A stretch of 64,000 nucleotides of DNA. Source: Chitinophaga oryziterrae (GTDB taxonomy: Bacteria; Bacteroidota; Bacteroidia; Chitinophagales; Chitinophagaceae). The translations under genes were made by a program, and so were the position numbers. The notes below the pieces were generated by a model. The model was not told where the DNA came from. It did not search any database and saw nothing but the letters and a program-made list of their open reading frames with translations. Below, in pieces: positions 1 through 8,954 of the stretch (its first letter is position 1; every line of letters begins with the position of its first letter). The DNA is taken from NCBI RefSeq assembly GCF_009758125.1, contig NZ_WRXO01000003.1, forward strand, positions 558,001 through 622,000, in the 5' to 3' direction.

Positions 1-1299
1 TACCAGCATGTTGGCATCTTCTCCCTCCCGCATATATACTTTTCCGTTGACAGGATTAATAGTGCAGATAGTATCGCCGGTGTCTATGATGAAATGTTTT
101 TGATAAAATATGATCGTATGTGGTCCCTGAAGCCCGACTTCATGCTTGCAGTCGATAGTTGTTACTGTTCGCGACTTCGTATCTACCTGTAGCATCCTGA
201 GTATCTGAGGCATACTGGGAATATGATGCAGGATGTAGATCTCAGATGTATCATCCTGCCCGAAGTAATATTTACCAGGGGAGATGAAGGACATTAATTC
301 TATAGCGCCTTTTGTCTTATCCGGCCAGTAAAGCAGGCGTTGATCCTGTGTGATACCAATTACGCCAAATGCGCTGAACATATGTTCCTTATCAGGAACG
401 ATCTTATTGCTGGGGAAGTAAAGTGGTGCAGAAGCCTGGTGGAAAAAAGCCGGTAAGTCTTTCCTGTCACAGACTTCTTCTTTTTTCGCGTTTATTACCT
501 TCTTAGCTTTTGATAATAACTCCGGTAAATCCAGTGAAATATTGTACAGCAGGTGGCGGTTACCGGCTTTATATTTAAACAGTTGTAATTGCCCTGACCT
601 GCTTACGGTTATTAAGAACCCATAGGCTGTTCTCAGATGAGCGAAAGCTGCCTGGAAAGCGGGTGTATAGAACAACTGCTCATCTGTGATGAGGAAGTAT
701 TCCTGTTCACGGCCAAGGGGATGTTCTTTTACAAAGGCGGTTAAGGCGCCTGCGCTGTGCAGTGCCGGTGATAATTCTGCCAGTGCACCGATGATATCTG
801 ATTTGGTGTGCAGTTCCATTTCGCTGTAGGCATTGCCTTGTAATGCGAAGGTGCTGGCGTGTGCTTTCTCTTTGTTATTCATACGGCAGGCCAGTGCGGT
901 AGCGATGGCGAAGATGCGGGGTGTGCCCCACATCTTGATGCTGGTATCTACGAGGATGAAACGTTGCCTGGTATGATTGGCGGGTAGCTCTTCCCTGCGG
1001 AGATAGAGCGCTTCGTTGTTGGCGAGTCTCGCCATTAAGGAAAGATCGTCATGAGCGAGTTCGCTGAGGAGGAGTCTGTCGAAGTTACCTCTGTTGGTAA
1101 TATCGGATACGCCGCCGAATGAGCGGTCGCTGTTGCTGCGTGCCTGCATAGGTATTTTCAGCGCAGCGATGAGGCGTTGCGTTAGTCTGGCCAGGCCTTC
1201 GGTCCGCGAGTCTCCGGCCAGTTGTTCCAGCAGGTCTGCCGGTTGGTGTTCCGGTAGTACCAGTGGTAATAGTTTAGTATCGGACAGTCGATCGCTCAT
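1..1299 (-). CDS. vWA domain / beta-propeller protein of a MoxR ternary system (3' end outside window)
   Basis: The frame runs open from an ATG at 1297-1299 to the left edge, 433 codons, so the C-terminus is missing. At about residues 110-125 there is a von Willebrand A strand followed by a MIDAS-type motif, 'FILVDTSIKMWG' (DxSxxM form), which should bind a divalent metal. After about residue 290 the protein changes to short beta-strand blades ('VIGITQDQRLLYWPD', 'KYYFGQDDTSEIYIL'), which I read as a beta-propeller. The start directly abuts the stop of the upstream gene (1300), so the two are probably co-translated. A vWA plus propeller protein next to a MoxR ATPase is the signature of the MoxR-vWA-bpX ternary systems described by comparative genomics. 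The expected role is as a substrate-presenting partner of the ATPase; this is inferred. Confidence 0.8.
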   Translation of the reverse strand, partial: MSDRLSDTKLLPLVLPEHQPADLLEQLAGDSRTEGLARLTQRLIAALKIPMQARSNSDRSFGGVSDITNRGNFDRLLLSELAHDDLSLMARLANNEALYLRREELPANHTRQRFILVDTSIKMWGTPRIFAIATALACRMNNKEKAHASTFALQGNAYSEMELHTKSDIIGALAELSPALHSAGALTAFVKEHPLGREQEYFLITDEQLFYTPAFQAAFAHLRTAYGFLITVSRSGQLQLFKYKAGNRHLLYNISLDLPELLSKAKKVINAKKEEVCDRKDLPAFFHQASAPLYFPSNKIVPDKEHMFSAFGVIGITQDQRLLYWPDKTKGAIELMSFISPGKYYFGQDDTSEIYILHHIPSMPQILRMLQVDTKSRTVTTIDCKHEVGLQGPHTIIFYQKHFIIDTGDTICTINPVNGKVYMREGEDANMLV

Positions 1300-2016
1300 T
1301 TAAATCATACTATTAGTAAGCCTTACCGCACTTCTGGTGGCCGGTACAAAGCAATCAAACTTTATTTTTTCCCAGTGACCGTTTTCATGGAACAGCAGTA
1401 TACCATCATGCAAAGGGTTCAGCGTTGTTGTGACCAGCGATGTTATGGCAGGTGGATCAAAGTCGTAACCGGCCGGTAACAGGATGTTATCCCCGAGTAT
1501 ATATGTTTTGCCTGGTAAGGGCATGATCGGTGTACCTATAATCAGTGCTTCCCTGTTTTCTGAAACAGCGAAGTAGAGATGTTGCAGTCTTACAAGCGGC
1601 GCTGTGCTGACATATGTATCCCATATTTCCAGGGAAGTAAGCAAAGCATCGTTTCCCGGTATGATTACGTTACCATTCCTTCTGACCAGTTTTACCCGTT
1701 GGGGTGCTTCCAGTACGCCAGGTAAGGCAGATACAGGTAATGTTACTTTTATAAAAGATAACAGCGGTATCCATTCCAATGCAGGCAGCATAGCTACCGG
1801 TGTTTGGGCAGCGGGTGCAAAGAGGCGTTCCTGTTCATCCATGAAATAAGTATGCATCACAGGTAGTACACTGATCTTTTTATCCGGTTTACCGGCAGGT
1901 ATCCCTCTCACCCATATCTCTTCTCCGGAGCGCGCAGCAAGCAGTCCGGGGAAAGTACGAACACTACCTAATGCCGCTGCGTGAGCGGTAGATAGTACTA
2001 TTACGATTTCCGTCAT
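1300..2016 (-). CDS. bpX-like component of MoxR-vWA ternary system
   Basis: This 238-aa protein is rich in beta-strands and has no signal peptide or membrane segment. It overlaps the MoxR gene by 4 bp upstream (ATGA type) and touches the vWA gene downstream, so it belongs to the same transcript. Its position between MoxR and vWA-propeller genes, its size, and N-terminal text such as 'VLSTAHAAALGSVRTFPG' fit the bpX family of small all-beta or alpha/beta partners that define the ternary systems. I cannot assign the bpX subtype by eye. The function is inferred from context: probably target recognition or coupling between the ATPase and the vWA-propeller protein. No catalytic motif is visible. 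Confidence 0.6.
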   Translation of the reverse strand: MTEIVIVLSTAHAAALGSVRTFPGLLAARSGEEIWVRGIPAGKPDKKISVLPVMHTYFMDEQERLFAPAAQTPVAMLPALEWIPLLSFIKVTLPVSALPGVLEAPQRVKLVRRNGNVIIPGNDALLTSLEIWDTYVSTAPLVRLQHLYFAVSENREALIIGTPIMPLPGKTYILGDNILLPAGYDFDPPAITSLVTTTLNPLHDGILLFHENGHWEKIKFDCFVPATRSAVRLTNSMI

Positions 2017-3161
2017 GCTGTTTGTATTATTTTCTGCCAGAGATCTTCAATTGGCTGTAACACGTAATTGCGCTGTGTTTCACTGCTGATCCATTCACTG
2101 CGTCCATTCAGGTAACGCAGTCTGTCTTTTATCAGCGCACGTTCTGCACCGGAAGCGGTATCCCATTGCGCGGTCATTTGCAGTACTTCTTCATAGATGA
2201 TATCTGCATCCGGCGTGCTGTTGATATTTGCACGGGGATGTTGCTGAGGATGGGATTCATCTGTAGCGACAGCCACATTAACGATACCCGCAATCACTTC
2301 CTGCTGTTCCTCTGTATCCCAGATATATCGCAGCACCCAGAGGTCAGAACGCAAAGCGGTACGACGGTTGCAGAGCAACGCACTGGCCGCTATGAGGCGT
2401 TGCAGTTTCACAGCGCGCCTGTCTGATATCTGTACGCCGGCATTACGTAATAGCTGCACCAGTTCTATGTAAGCAGGTCTTACAACGCTGAGGTCAATAC
2501 TGGTAGTGAGTGTCTGTAAATAGCGTACTTCCTCTTCTGTTATACCGGTATAATCGGTTTCAGTAGTTTGTTCCATATCCCAGCCGGCATGCAGTACTTT
2601 TTCAAGTTGTGCAGGATCGACATTCCCGCAATGCACCCTGATGAGGAAGCGGTCGAAAAGGGCCTGTAAGGCTTCTTCTTCCGGCAGGTGATTGCTGGCG
2701 CCTATAAAGATCAGCGCAGGGAGTTTTTTTGTCTCTTTGCCACGGCGGAAGATCTTTTCATTAAGCGCCATCAGCAGGCTGTTAAGGATAGCGCTGTTAG
2801 CGTTCAGCAATTCATCCAGGAATACCAGTGATGCTTCGGGGAGCATGCCTTCGGTGTTGGTCACCAGGTCGCCATCGCGCAGTTTACGGATGTCGAAAGG
2901 GCCGAAGAGTTCATTGGGTTCTGTAAAGCGGGTCAGGAGGTATTCAAAGGTTTTGCCTTTGATATGACGGGCTAACTCACGAACCATGGCGCTCTTGGCG
3001 GTACCAGGAGGGCCTAGCAGGAACAGGTTTTCCCTGCCGGCGAGGCAGATGCCCATGAGATCGATGATGTCGTCTTTACCAACGAAAGTTTTTTTCAGTT
3101 GTTGCAGTACATTATTCAGTTTGTCTATTGCGCTGGTGTTGGACAGAATAACAGGTTCCAT
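2013..3161 (-). CDS. MoxR-family AAA+ ATPase
   Basis: This 382-aa MoxR-type AAA+ ATPase has a Walker A motif, 'GPPGTAKSAM', at about residues 50-59. Walker B, 'LVFLDELLNANSA', is at about 113-125, followed by 'LLMALNEKIFRRG' and a sensor/Arg-finger region, 'ALFDRFLIRV', at about 163-172. The C-terminal ~150 residues form the helical lid plus an extension. MoxR proteins are hexameric chaperone-like motors that remodel partners, usually through a vWA protein, and here that partner is two genes downstream. The start lies 7 bp after the stop of the 208-aa gene, and the end overlaps the bpX-like gene by 4 bp, so the operon reads 208-aa gene, moxR, bpX-like, vWA-propeller. Confidence 0.9.
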   Translation of the reverse strand: MEPVILSNTSAIDKLNNVLQQLKKTFVGKDDIIDLMGICLAGRENLFLLGPPGTAKSAMVRELARHIKGKTFEYLLTRFTEPNELFGPFDIRKLRDGDLVTNTEGMLPEASLVFLDELLNANSAILNSLLMALNEKIFRRGKETKKLPALIFIGASNHLPEEEALQALFDRFLIRVHCGNVDPAQLEKVLHAGWDMEQTTETDYTGITEEEVRYLQTLTTSIDLSVVRPAYIELVQLLRNAGVQISDRRAVKLQRLIAASALLCNRRTALRSDLWVLRYIWDTEEQQEVIAGIVNVAVATDESHPQQHPRANINSTPDADIIYEEVLQMTAQWDTASGAERALIKDRLRYLNGRSEWISSETQRNYVLQPIEDLWQKIIQTA

Positions 3162-3168
3162 AATTTAT

Positions 3169-3795
3169 TTAATCGTTAAAAGAGGGTTCAAATTGAGGCC
3201 ACAGATCGGCAGCATAGGCGCCTAATGCTTCCAGTACGAGCGGATAACAATCGGGTTGCTGGCATTTGTGGAGATTTCTGGCGGTAATGATCCGGTCTAT
3301 ATAAGCCTGTTTCAGGGAAGCATGACTGAATATAACGGAGAGGTCTGTATTTTCGGACATGGGGATACCAGCCGAAGAGAAAGGCCATAGCTGTGCGGTT
3401 TCCTTCATCAGTTTTACCAGCGGATCATTGGGAGACAATCCTTTTGCCAGGTCAAACAGATCGGGGAGATAGCGCAGCGTCAGGTCTGCCGAATACATTG
3501 CAGCAGGTGTCAGCTCTCCGGAGTAGGGGAGCAGGTGTTCCTGCATGGTTGTTTCGTCCAGGTTTCTGAGCAGGATGAACTGCACGGCCGTGTAGAGATA
3601 GCGGGCAGCCCAGAGGGCTGCGTTTTCATCAAAAGAGGGCGCTGCAGCTGGCATCTCCTGTATATCATCTTCATAGTATTGTTGCAGATGAATAGTTGCC
3701 AGGCGCAGGTCTTCTGCTTCAAATGCCAGCAACTCCGGTACTACTTTTACTTTACCATCGTTGATCAGTCCTGCTATAAAATTCGTTAGCTCCAT
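3169..3795 (-). CDS. Uncharacterised helical protein heading the MoxR operon
   Basis: I do not recognise this 208-aa protein. It appears mostly alpha-helical and acidic, with no signal peptide, membrane segment or nucleotide-binding motif. Landmarks are a run of hydrophobic and aromatic residues at about 60-80 ('LWAARYLYTAVQFILL') and two Cys near the C-terminus ('HKCQQPDCYP'). It is the first gene of the minus-strand MoxR operon, 7 bp before moxR, and has an ATG start. The MoxR/vWA context suggests an accessory or adaptor subunit. That is inference from position only. Confidence 0.65.
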   Translation of the reverse strand: MELTNFIAGLINDGKVKVVPELLAFEAEDLRLATIHLQQYYEDDIQEMPAAAPSFDENAALWAARYLYTAVQFILLRNLDETTMQEHLLPYSGELTPAAMYSADLTLRYLPDLFDLAKGLSPNDPLVKLMKETAQLWPFSSAGIPMSENTDLSVIFSHASLKQAYIDRIITARNLHKCQQPDCYPLVLEALGAYAADLWPQFEPSFND

Positions 3796-4001
3796 GTAAG
3801 ATTCTTTACAGCAGAATATATATTGTCAGTTGATTGCCCCATGCTTATCAACATCAGTATAAAGTCCCCCGGATTTCATATTAACTCTAAGGTAGTGAGT
3901 ATGCGTCTTATATGCAAGTCTGTTGTCATATAATAAATATGATGGCCGGATTGTTAATTGTTAGATCTATTTTTAACTTAGGGAATTAAATTAAAGTGAT
4001 C

Positions 4002-4769
4002 ATGTATAAGAAAACACTTACAACGGCAGCGGCCGTTGTTTTTTCAGCCGCGTTATTTGCTCAGACAAAACCAGAAGAGACAGAGGTATGGGAGCCGGTC
4101 CCTACCGTAGTTACACCGGGTAAAGTCAATACAGATGCACCTTCAGATGCGATCATACTGTTTAACGGGAAAAGCCTGGACCAGTGGGTATCTGTAAAAG
4201 ATCCTGCTCAACCGGCAACCTGGAAGGTATCGGGTAATGCATTTACCGTTGATAAAACCGGTGGGAACATACAAACGAAAAGGTCTTTTACCAATTACCA
4301 GCTGCATATTGAGTGGCAGGTACCTAAAAATATAACAGGTACTGGTCAGGGCAGAGGTAATAGCGGTTTGTTCCTGGCGTCTACCGGTCCGGGTGATGAT
4401 GGGTACGAACTCCAGATCCTGGATAACTACAATAATAAGACATATGTGAATGGTCAGGCAGGAAGTATTTACAAGCAAACAGCACCGCTGGTGAATGCTA
4501 ACAAGAAACCAGGAGAATGGCAGACTTACGATGTTATCTGGACGGCCCCTCATTTCAATGCAGATGGTTCTTTGCTGTCTCCTGCCAGGGTAACCGTGTT
4601 CTTTAATGGCATATTGGTACAGAACAATACGGAGCTGCATGGTCCTACCAAATACATTGGCAAGGCTAGTTATGAGAAAGCACATGGCGCCTGCCCAATT
4701 AAATTACAGGCACATGGAGATAAGAGCGAGCCGCTTAGTTTCCGGAATATCTGGATCAGGGAATTATAA
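4002..4769 (+). CDS. Secreted DUF1080 (3-keto-disaccharide hydrolase-like) protein
   Basis: This is a 255-aa protein with a clear signal peptide ('LTTAAAVVFSAALFAQ'). I use the ATG at 4002; a GTG two codons upstream is also in frame. The mature part is one concanavalin-like jelly roll typical of DUF1080: 'LFNGKSLDQW' near the N-terminus, then 'NSGLFLASTGPGDDGYELQILDN' and a C-terminal 'PLSFRNIWIREL'. Members act on 3-keto-glycosides or bind glycans in the periplasm. The catalytic role is known for only some members, so hydrolase activity is a family inference. It stands alone between the divergent MoxR operon and a LytS kinase gene and is followed by a terminator at 4792-4826. Confidence 0.88.
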   Translation: MYKKTLTTAAAVVFSAALFAQTKPEETEVWEPVPTVVTPGKVNTDAPSDAIILFNGKSLDQWVSVKDPAQPATWKVSGNAFTVDKTGGNIQTKRSFTNYQLHIEWQVPKNITGTGQGRGNSGLFLASTGPGDDGYELQILDNYNNKTYVNGQAGSIYKQTAPLVNANKKPGEWQTYDVIWTAPHFNADGSLLSPARVTVFFNGILVQNNTELHGPTKYIGKASYEKAHGACPIKLQAHGDKSEPLSFRNIWIREL

Positions 4770-4791
4770 TCAGCTTTTTATCTGATAAAGG

Positions 4792-4826
4792 GGAAGCCTC
4801 CGCTTAGCGGGGGCTTTCCTGTTTTA
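4792..4826 (+). terminator. Rho-independent terminator after DUF1080 gene
   Basis: The stem AAGCCTCCGC / GCGGGGGCTT (one T-G wobble, 4-nt loop) is followed by a T-rich tract, 23 nt after the stop codon. Confidence 0.8.
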
Positions 4827-4904
4827 AATATTTGACCACCGATTTTTACCGCTTCATCCGTATTTTTTCTACATTTAAGCATAGAAGTCTGGTACTTTGT
4901 ACTT

Positions 4905-5918
4905 ATGAATGCTACGATGGGGAGAATGTTTTACATATATAGCTCACTGTTTATCTCGTTTGCGCTCAACTTACCCAAATTGCTGGCACTCAGGAATGAA
5001 GGGGTAGTGGCGCACTACTGGCGTTTTGATCCTTATGAGATTATCTTCCAGACCGTCATCAATTTCATCTTCTGTCTTTGTATTTTTTATATCAACAGAA
5101 AATATTTCCGTACACCGGCAAACCAATGGCGTTTAAAGGAAGAGGGAGTGGCATTACTTTTCAATTTCGTTTTACTGGCTGTGTTCACGATTATAATTGT
5201 GAAAGCGCAGAAAAAGTTGTTTAGTCCGGGTTTATTACCAGGGAAAGGAGTAGGGATGAAGTTCCTGATCAGTATGTTGCTGATAGCCATAGAGCTGAAG
5301 ATAGTGGATATCCTGCGGCATGCCCGGTCTAAGGAGATGGAGAATGCACAGCTGAGGAATGCGCATCTCAAAGCAGAGCTGGGATTATTAAAAGGGCAGT
5401 TACAACCGCACTTCTTTTTCAATGCATTGAGCAGTTTATCGGGTGTGGTAAGGGAAGATCCTTCCCAGGCGCAATATTATATCAATCAGTTATCAAAAGT
5501 ATATCGTTATTCCCTGCAAAAGAATGATCATAACCTGGTGAACCTGAAGGATGAACTAAATGCCGTACAATCCTATGTAGCGTTGTTAAAGATGCGTCAT
5601 GAAAAGGGGTTTGAGCTGAAGGTAGATATAGAAGAAGCGGATATGCAGTACCTGTTGCCGCACATGTCCCTGCAACCATTGATAGAGAATGCCTCCAAAC
5701 ATAATATAGTAACTGTTTCCCGCCCTTTACAGATCCATATATTTATAGCGGACCACCAGTTGATAGTAGAGAATAATATACAACTGGTATCTTTCCCGGA
5801 AGCGGGGACGGGGATAGGATTGCCTAACCTGAATGAACGTTATAAGATCTTAATGCAGCAGGAGATCAGTATTATGAAGAAGGATGGGAAATTTATTGTC
5901 AAACTGCCGTTAAAATGA
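4905..5918 (+). CDS. LytS-type sensor histidine kinase
   Basis: This 337-aa membrane kinase has about four transmembrane helices in residues 1-135. A short coiled linker ('RSKEMENAQLRNAHLKAEL') leads into a His_kinase domain with the phospho-acceptor motif 'LKGQLQPHFFFNALSSL' (His about 169). The ATPase domain has 'LIENASKHN' (N box) and 'GTGIGLPNLNERY' (G box). No periplasmic sensor domain is present, so the stimulus is probably sensed in or at the membrane. The stop overlaps the start of the LytTR regulator by 4 bp (ATGA), so the two are translationally coupled. The target is unknown. The lipoprotein genes downstream are candidates, by position only. Confidence 0.93.
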   Translation: MNATMGRMFYIYSSLFISFALNLPKLLALRNEGVVAHYWRFDPYEIIFQTVINFIFCLCIFYINRKYFRTPANQWRLKEEGVALLFNFVLLAVFTIIIVKAQKKLFSPGLLPGKGVGMKFLISMLLIAIELKIVDILRHARSKEMENAQLRNAHLKAELGLLKGQLQPHFFFNALSSLSGVVREDPSQAQYYINQLSKVYRYSLQKNDHNLVNLKDELNAVQSYVALLKMRHEKGFELKVDIEEADMQYLLPHMSLQPLIENASKHNIVTVSRPLQIHIFIADHQLIVENNIQLVSFPEAGTGIGLPNLNERYKILMQQEISIMKKDGKFIVKLPLK

Positions 5919-6697
5919 GTATGTCTTTACGCGTCGCAATTATAGAAGATGAACCGGCCACTGCCCGCAACCTGCAGCATATGTTACAGGAAACAGCGCC
6001 TGAAGCCGAAGTGCTGGCCATCTTACCAGGAGTAACAGATGCTGTGAGCTGGTTACAGCAGCATGCGCAGCAATGTGATCTGTTATTTATGGATATCCGT
6101 TTAAGTGACGGGTTATCATTTGAAATATTCAGCCAGGTACATATTACGTTACCGGTGATTTTCATTACCGCTTTTGATGATTATGCCTTGCAGGCATTTA
6201 AGGCCAATGGTATTGATTATATCCTGAAACCCTTTGATGACGGAGAGCTGAAACAGGCATTGGTGAAATTTAACCGGCTGCGTTCACAGTCGGGTAGTAC
6301 GGATAGTTATGCGCAGTTATTAAAAATTGCAGAGAGTCTGAAAGGGAATACCACTTCTTATAAGCAATCTTTTCTGGTACATACCAGGGATAAGCTGATC
6401 CCTTTAACTGTCGCGCAGATTTCCTGGTTTTATACGGCCAATGAGATCGTATATGCCGGTACGGCAGATAATAAGCAGTATATAATAGATGCCACTATGG
6501 AGCAGTTGCAGCAGCAACTGGACCCGGCCTGTTTTTTCAGGGCTAACCGGCAGTTTATTGTGCAAAAGAAGGCCATTCTGGAAGTGGATTTTTACTTTAA
6601 CGGACGTTTATCCTTGAAAATCAATCCTCCGGCTAAGGAACAGATCCTGATCAGTAAGGCAAGGGTGCCTGAATTCCGTCAGTGGATGAATAGTTAA
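5915..6697 (+). CDS. LytTR-family response regulator
   Basis: This 260-aa protein is the cognate partner of the overlapping LytS kinase. The receiver domain (about 5-125) has the acidic pocket 'EDEP', phospho-acceptor Asp60 in 'LLFMDIRLSDG', the Thr/Ala switch 'FITAFDDYA' and Lys in 'ILKPFDD'. The LytTR DNA-binding domain occupies about residues 160-258 ('SFLVHTRDKLIPL', 'FRANRQFIV', 'RLSLKINPP'). It should bind paired LytTR direct repeats at its target promoter. I saw no convincing pair in the window, so the regulon stays open. Confidence 0.94.
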   Translation: MSMSLRVAIIEDEPATARNLQHMLQETAPEAEVLAILPGVTDAVSWLQQHAQQCDLLFMDIRLSDGLSFEIFSQVHITLPVIFITAFDDYALQAFKANGIDYILKPFDDGELKQALVKFNRLRSQSGSTDSYAQLLKIAESLKGNTTSYKQSFLVHTRDKLIPLTVAQISWFYTANEIVYAGTADNKQYIIDATMEQLQQQLDPACFFRANRQFIVQKKAILEVDFYFNGRLSLKINPPAKEQILISKARVPEFRQWMNS

Positions 6698-6830
6698 AGA
6701 CGTATGTAAATAAATTAAATAAGTTCACCCCCCATATTTGCCGTTTCACCGGAAAACGAAAAACTTCGCCCTGATAAAACATCTAACTAGCAGTTAAATT
6801 ATTTATCACCAATTTTTAAAAAGTCATTCT

Positions 6831-7592
6831 ATGAAAAGAGAACGCATCACTTTCAGTAAAGCTGCATTATTATCAGTTTGTTTATCTGTGGGTATTATAT
6901 TCACTATTTCTTCCTGTAAGAAGGATGATTCTACAACCACTGACACGATATCTGATGATGATGTATCAGAAGTGGTAAGTCAGTCAGTATCTACACAGAG
7001 TGGTGGTCTTGTTACACAGTCTACAGCTGCTGCCAGCATGACTTCTGATTTTAATTCTGCCAGAACGGGCGCTAAGCTTACTGACCAATGTGGTATTATG
7101 CACGACACTACTATTGCCGGTGCAAGTATTGCCGGTGCTGCTATTACCTACAGCTATAACTGTAGCTGGAACTGGCTGCTGAGCTGTAATAATCTTGTTC
7201 CGCAAACATACGTATGGAATTATGCAGGTAAGGCTTCTTATGATGCACCAAGAATGTCTTCGAACGACAGTTCAAAGGCGAATATCACTATTACAGGTTT
7301 AGGAGGTGACAGTACTTATTATGTATTCAACCAGACTTACGTACGTAATGGTAGTCAGACTTCCAAGATCAATGAGAAACGTTCTTTTACCAGTGTGATT
7401 ACGATCACTTCTGCTGATATCAGAATTTCTAAAAGTACTTTAAAGGTTATCTCCGGTACAGGTACTGTTTCTATAAGTGGTACAGTAACCGGTGGTAAAT
7501 CTTTCACCCGTACAGGAACGATCACTTTCCTGGGTAATGACAAGGCTACACTTGTTTTAGCAAATGGCAAATCTTACACAATAGAGTGGTAG
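6831..7592 (+). CDS. Uncharacterised lipoprotein, copy 1 of tandem pair
   Basis: This 253-aa protein has an N-terminal hydrophobic helix ending in a lipobox-like 'FTISSCKKDDS', so it is probably a lipoprotein. The Lys-Lys-Asp-Asp after the Cys resembles the surface-export signal of Bacteroidota lipoproteins. The rest is Ser/Thr-rich and all-beta, with four Cys and a central 'YSYNCSWNWLLSC' motif. It is a paralogue of the next gene: both carry the Trp-rich 'W-N-W' block, a '.DS.Y...NQTY...GS' segment and an '.ISKST..ISGT..VSISGT' repeat. I do not recognise the family. The leader just before the ATG ends in ATTCTATGAA, as in the second copy. A terminator at 7614-7656 gives it its own 3' end. 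Confidence 0.8.
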   Translation: MKRERITFSKAALLSVCLSVGIIFTISSCKKDDSTTTDTISDDDVSEVVSQSVSTQSGGLVTQSTAAASMTSDFNSARTGAKLTDQCGIMHDTTIAGASIAGAAITYSYNCSWNWLLSCNNLVPQTYVWNYAGKASYDAPRMSSNDSSKANITITGLGGDSTYYVFNQTYVRNGSQTSKINEKRSFTSVITITSADIRISKSTLKVISGTGTVSISGTVTGGKSFTRTGTITFLGNDKATLVLANGKSYTIEW

Positions 7593-7613
7593 TAGCGTTG
7601 TGGTAGGTAGTGG

Positions 7614-7656
7614 AACTCCCGGCAGGAAATACTTCTTACCGGGAGTTTTCATTTTC
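7614..7656 (+). terminator. Terminator after first lipoprotein gene
   Basis: The 9-bp stem AACTCCCGG / CCGGGAGTT has a 16-nt loop and a T-rich tail, 22 nt after the stop. Confidence 0.75.
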
Positions 7657-7740
7657 AATAGGTTATGTGCTTTCTTGTTCAAACTGTGCAATAGAATGTG
7701 TATTTCTCCGTTTATATTATGATTTTTAGATATATTATAT

Positions 7741-7748
7741 TAGCTTTG
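7741..7748 (+). promoter_or_regulatory. Candidate -7 box upstream of second lipoprotein
   Basis: TAGCTTTG matches the Bacteroidota -7 consensus TAnnTTTG exactly, in an AT-rich stretch 82 nt before the ATG and downstream of the previous terminator. No clear -33 TTG is present at the usual spacing. Confidence 0.5.
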
Positions 7749-7830
7749 CGGGGACAGAGTGATCATGTTCATGTGAATTATTTAAAATCAGCATTAATTT
7801 ATAATCACTAATCACTTAAATCTACATTCT

Positions 7831-8628
7831 ATGAAGAGAGTAAAGAACCCCTTATCACGCAGTAAGTCTGCTATCTTGTTAATGTTCGTAGCGGCCGGTA
7901 TTTCTGTTGCCATCCCTGCATGTAAAAAAGACGAAACCAGTGCTGCTCCTGCTGTATCTCAGGAAGATGCATCTGTTATGGTAAACCAGTCACTGTTTTC
8001 TTCTGAAGGAAATGGTTTGATGTTCCAGACAGACAACGCAGTATCTGTAGCGGGCAATTATAGTGGAGCAAGACAGAGTGAGGGTGCAAAATTTACCAGC
8101 GCAGATTGCGGTGTTAAAAAAGAAAATAGCTTTGTTGCGAAGAGTGACTCTACCACCACCCCTTCTTATAGCTATAACATCCTTTGGAACTGGACTTTAT
8201 CCTGTTCTTCTGCAAGCGAGCCTGTATCTTTTGCCTGGGCTGCTACTGCTAATATCTCCTATAAAACTACAAAATTATCTGTAGTAGATAGTTCTGTAGC
8301 TGCATTCACCGTTTCTGGTTTACAGGTTGACAGCGCTTTCCTGTTAATTAACCAGACTTACAACCATGTAGGTAGTATGACCATCATTTCAGGTGATTCT
8401 ACTTCTACCTTCCACAACGTAATAACTTATAAATCTTCCGATGTAAAGGTTAGCAAAGCTACCCGTGCAATCGTATCAGGTACTGCAGAAGTAACTATCA
8501 GCGGTACTAACAAAAAGGGTCAGGCATTCAGCTACTCCGGTACTATTACTTACCAGGGTGACTACAAAGCAATATTCGCTATTAAAGGCGGATCAAGCTT
8601 CAACCTTACCTGGACTAACAGACAGTAA
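7831..8628 (+). CDS. Uncharacterised lipoprotein, copy 2 of tandem pair
   Basis: This 265-aa paralogue of the gene at 6831 has a hydrophobic signal ending in 'AIPACKKDETS', a lipoprotein-like cleavage site followed by Lys/Asp/Glu. It shares the order of features: an N-terminal Ser/Thr/Val region, 'YSYNILWNWTLSC', 'DSAFLLINQTYNHVGS' and C-terminal ISGT/YSGT strands. It should sit in the outer membrane, possibly surface-exposed. The family is unknown. It has its own promoter-like box (7741) and terminator (8642-8683), so the two copies can be expressed separately. The neighbouring LytS/LytTR pair may control them, but that is inference. Confidence 0.8.
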   Translation: MKRVKNPLSRSKSAILLMFVAAGISVAIPACKKDETSAAPAVSQEDASVMVNQSLFSSEGNGLMFQTDNAVSVAGNYSGARQSEGAKFTSADCGVKKENSFVAKSDSTTTPSYSYNILWNWTLSCSSASEPVSFAWAATANISYKTTKLSVVDSSVAAFTVSGLQVDSAFLLINQTYNHVGSMTIISGDSTSTFHNVITYKSSDVKVSKATRAIVSGTAEVTISGTNKKGQAFSYSGTITYQGDYKAIFAIKGGSSFNLTWTNRQ

Positions 8629-8641
8629 TCAGTTATTTAAT

Positions 8642-8683
8642 AAAAAAAGCCCGTCATGGAATTACCGTGACGGGCTTTTTTAT
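8642..8683 (+). terminator. Strong terminator after second lipoprotein gene
   Basis: A-tract, stem AGCCCGTCA / TGACGGGCT with an 11-nt loop, then T-tract. The symmetry allows termination in both directions. Confidence 0.88.
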
Positions 8684-8954
8684 TAGTTGATAATCCTTTG
8701 AATAGGGTATCCAAATGTCTTAAACAGGTCTTCTGATAATTCCCCATCAGTTATTCAGTTTCTTAACTCAGAAAAAGCAGTTGGATGTTGAACTGCATTA
8801 ATTCAGTCTTTAACGCATAGTGTTTTATATTATATGGTCCATGTATACACTTTGTCGATGCCCCTTATTAGGTTTTTAGTCCCCGATCCTCGTCCTTTAT
8901 AAATGTCCGCAAATCGATTTCATTATTAATCCTCGAACCCAATATTTAACTATT
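8684..8954. other. AT-rich intergenic leader before the three-gene operon
   Basis: This is 271 nt with no credible gene. Inspection shows no strong inverted repeat or exact TAnnTTTG box. The promoter of the following operon must lie here, because a terminator closes the upstream unit. Confidence 0.5.
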
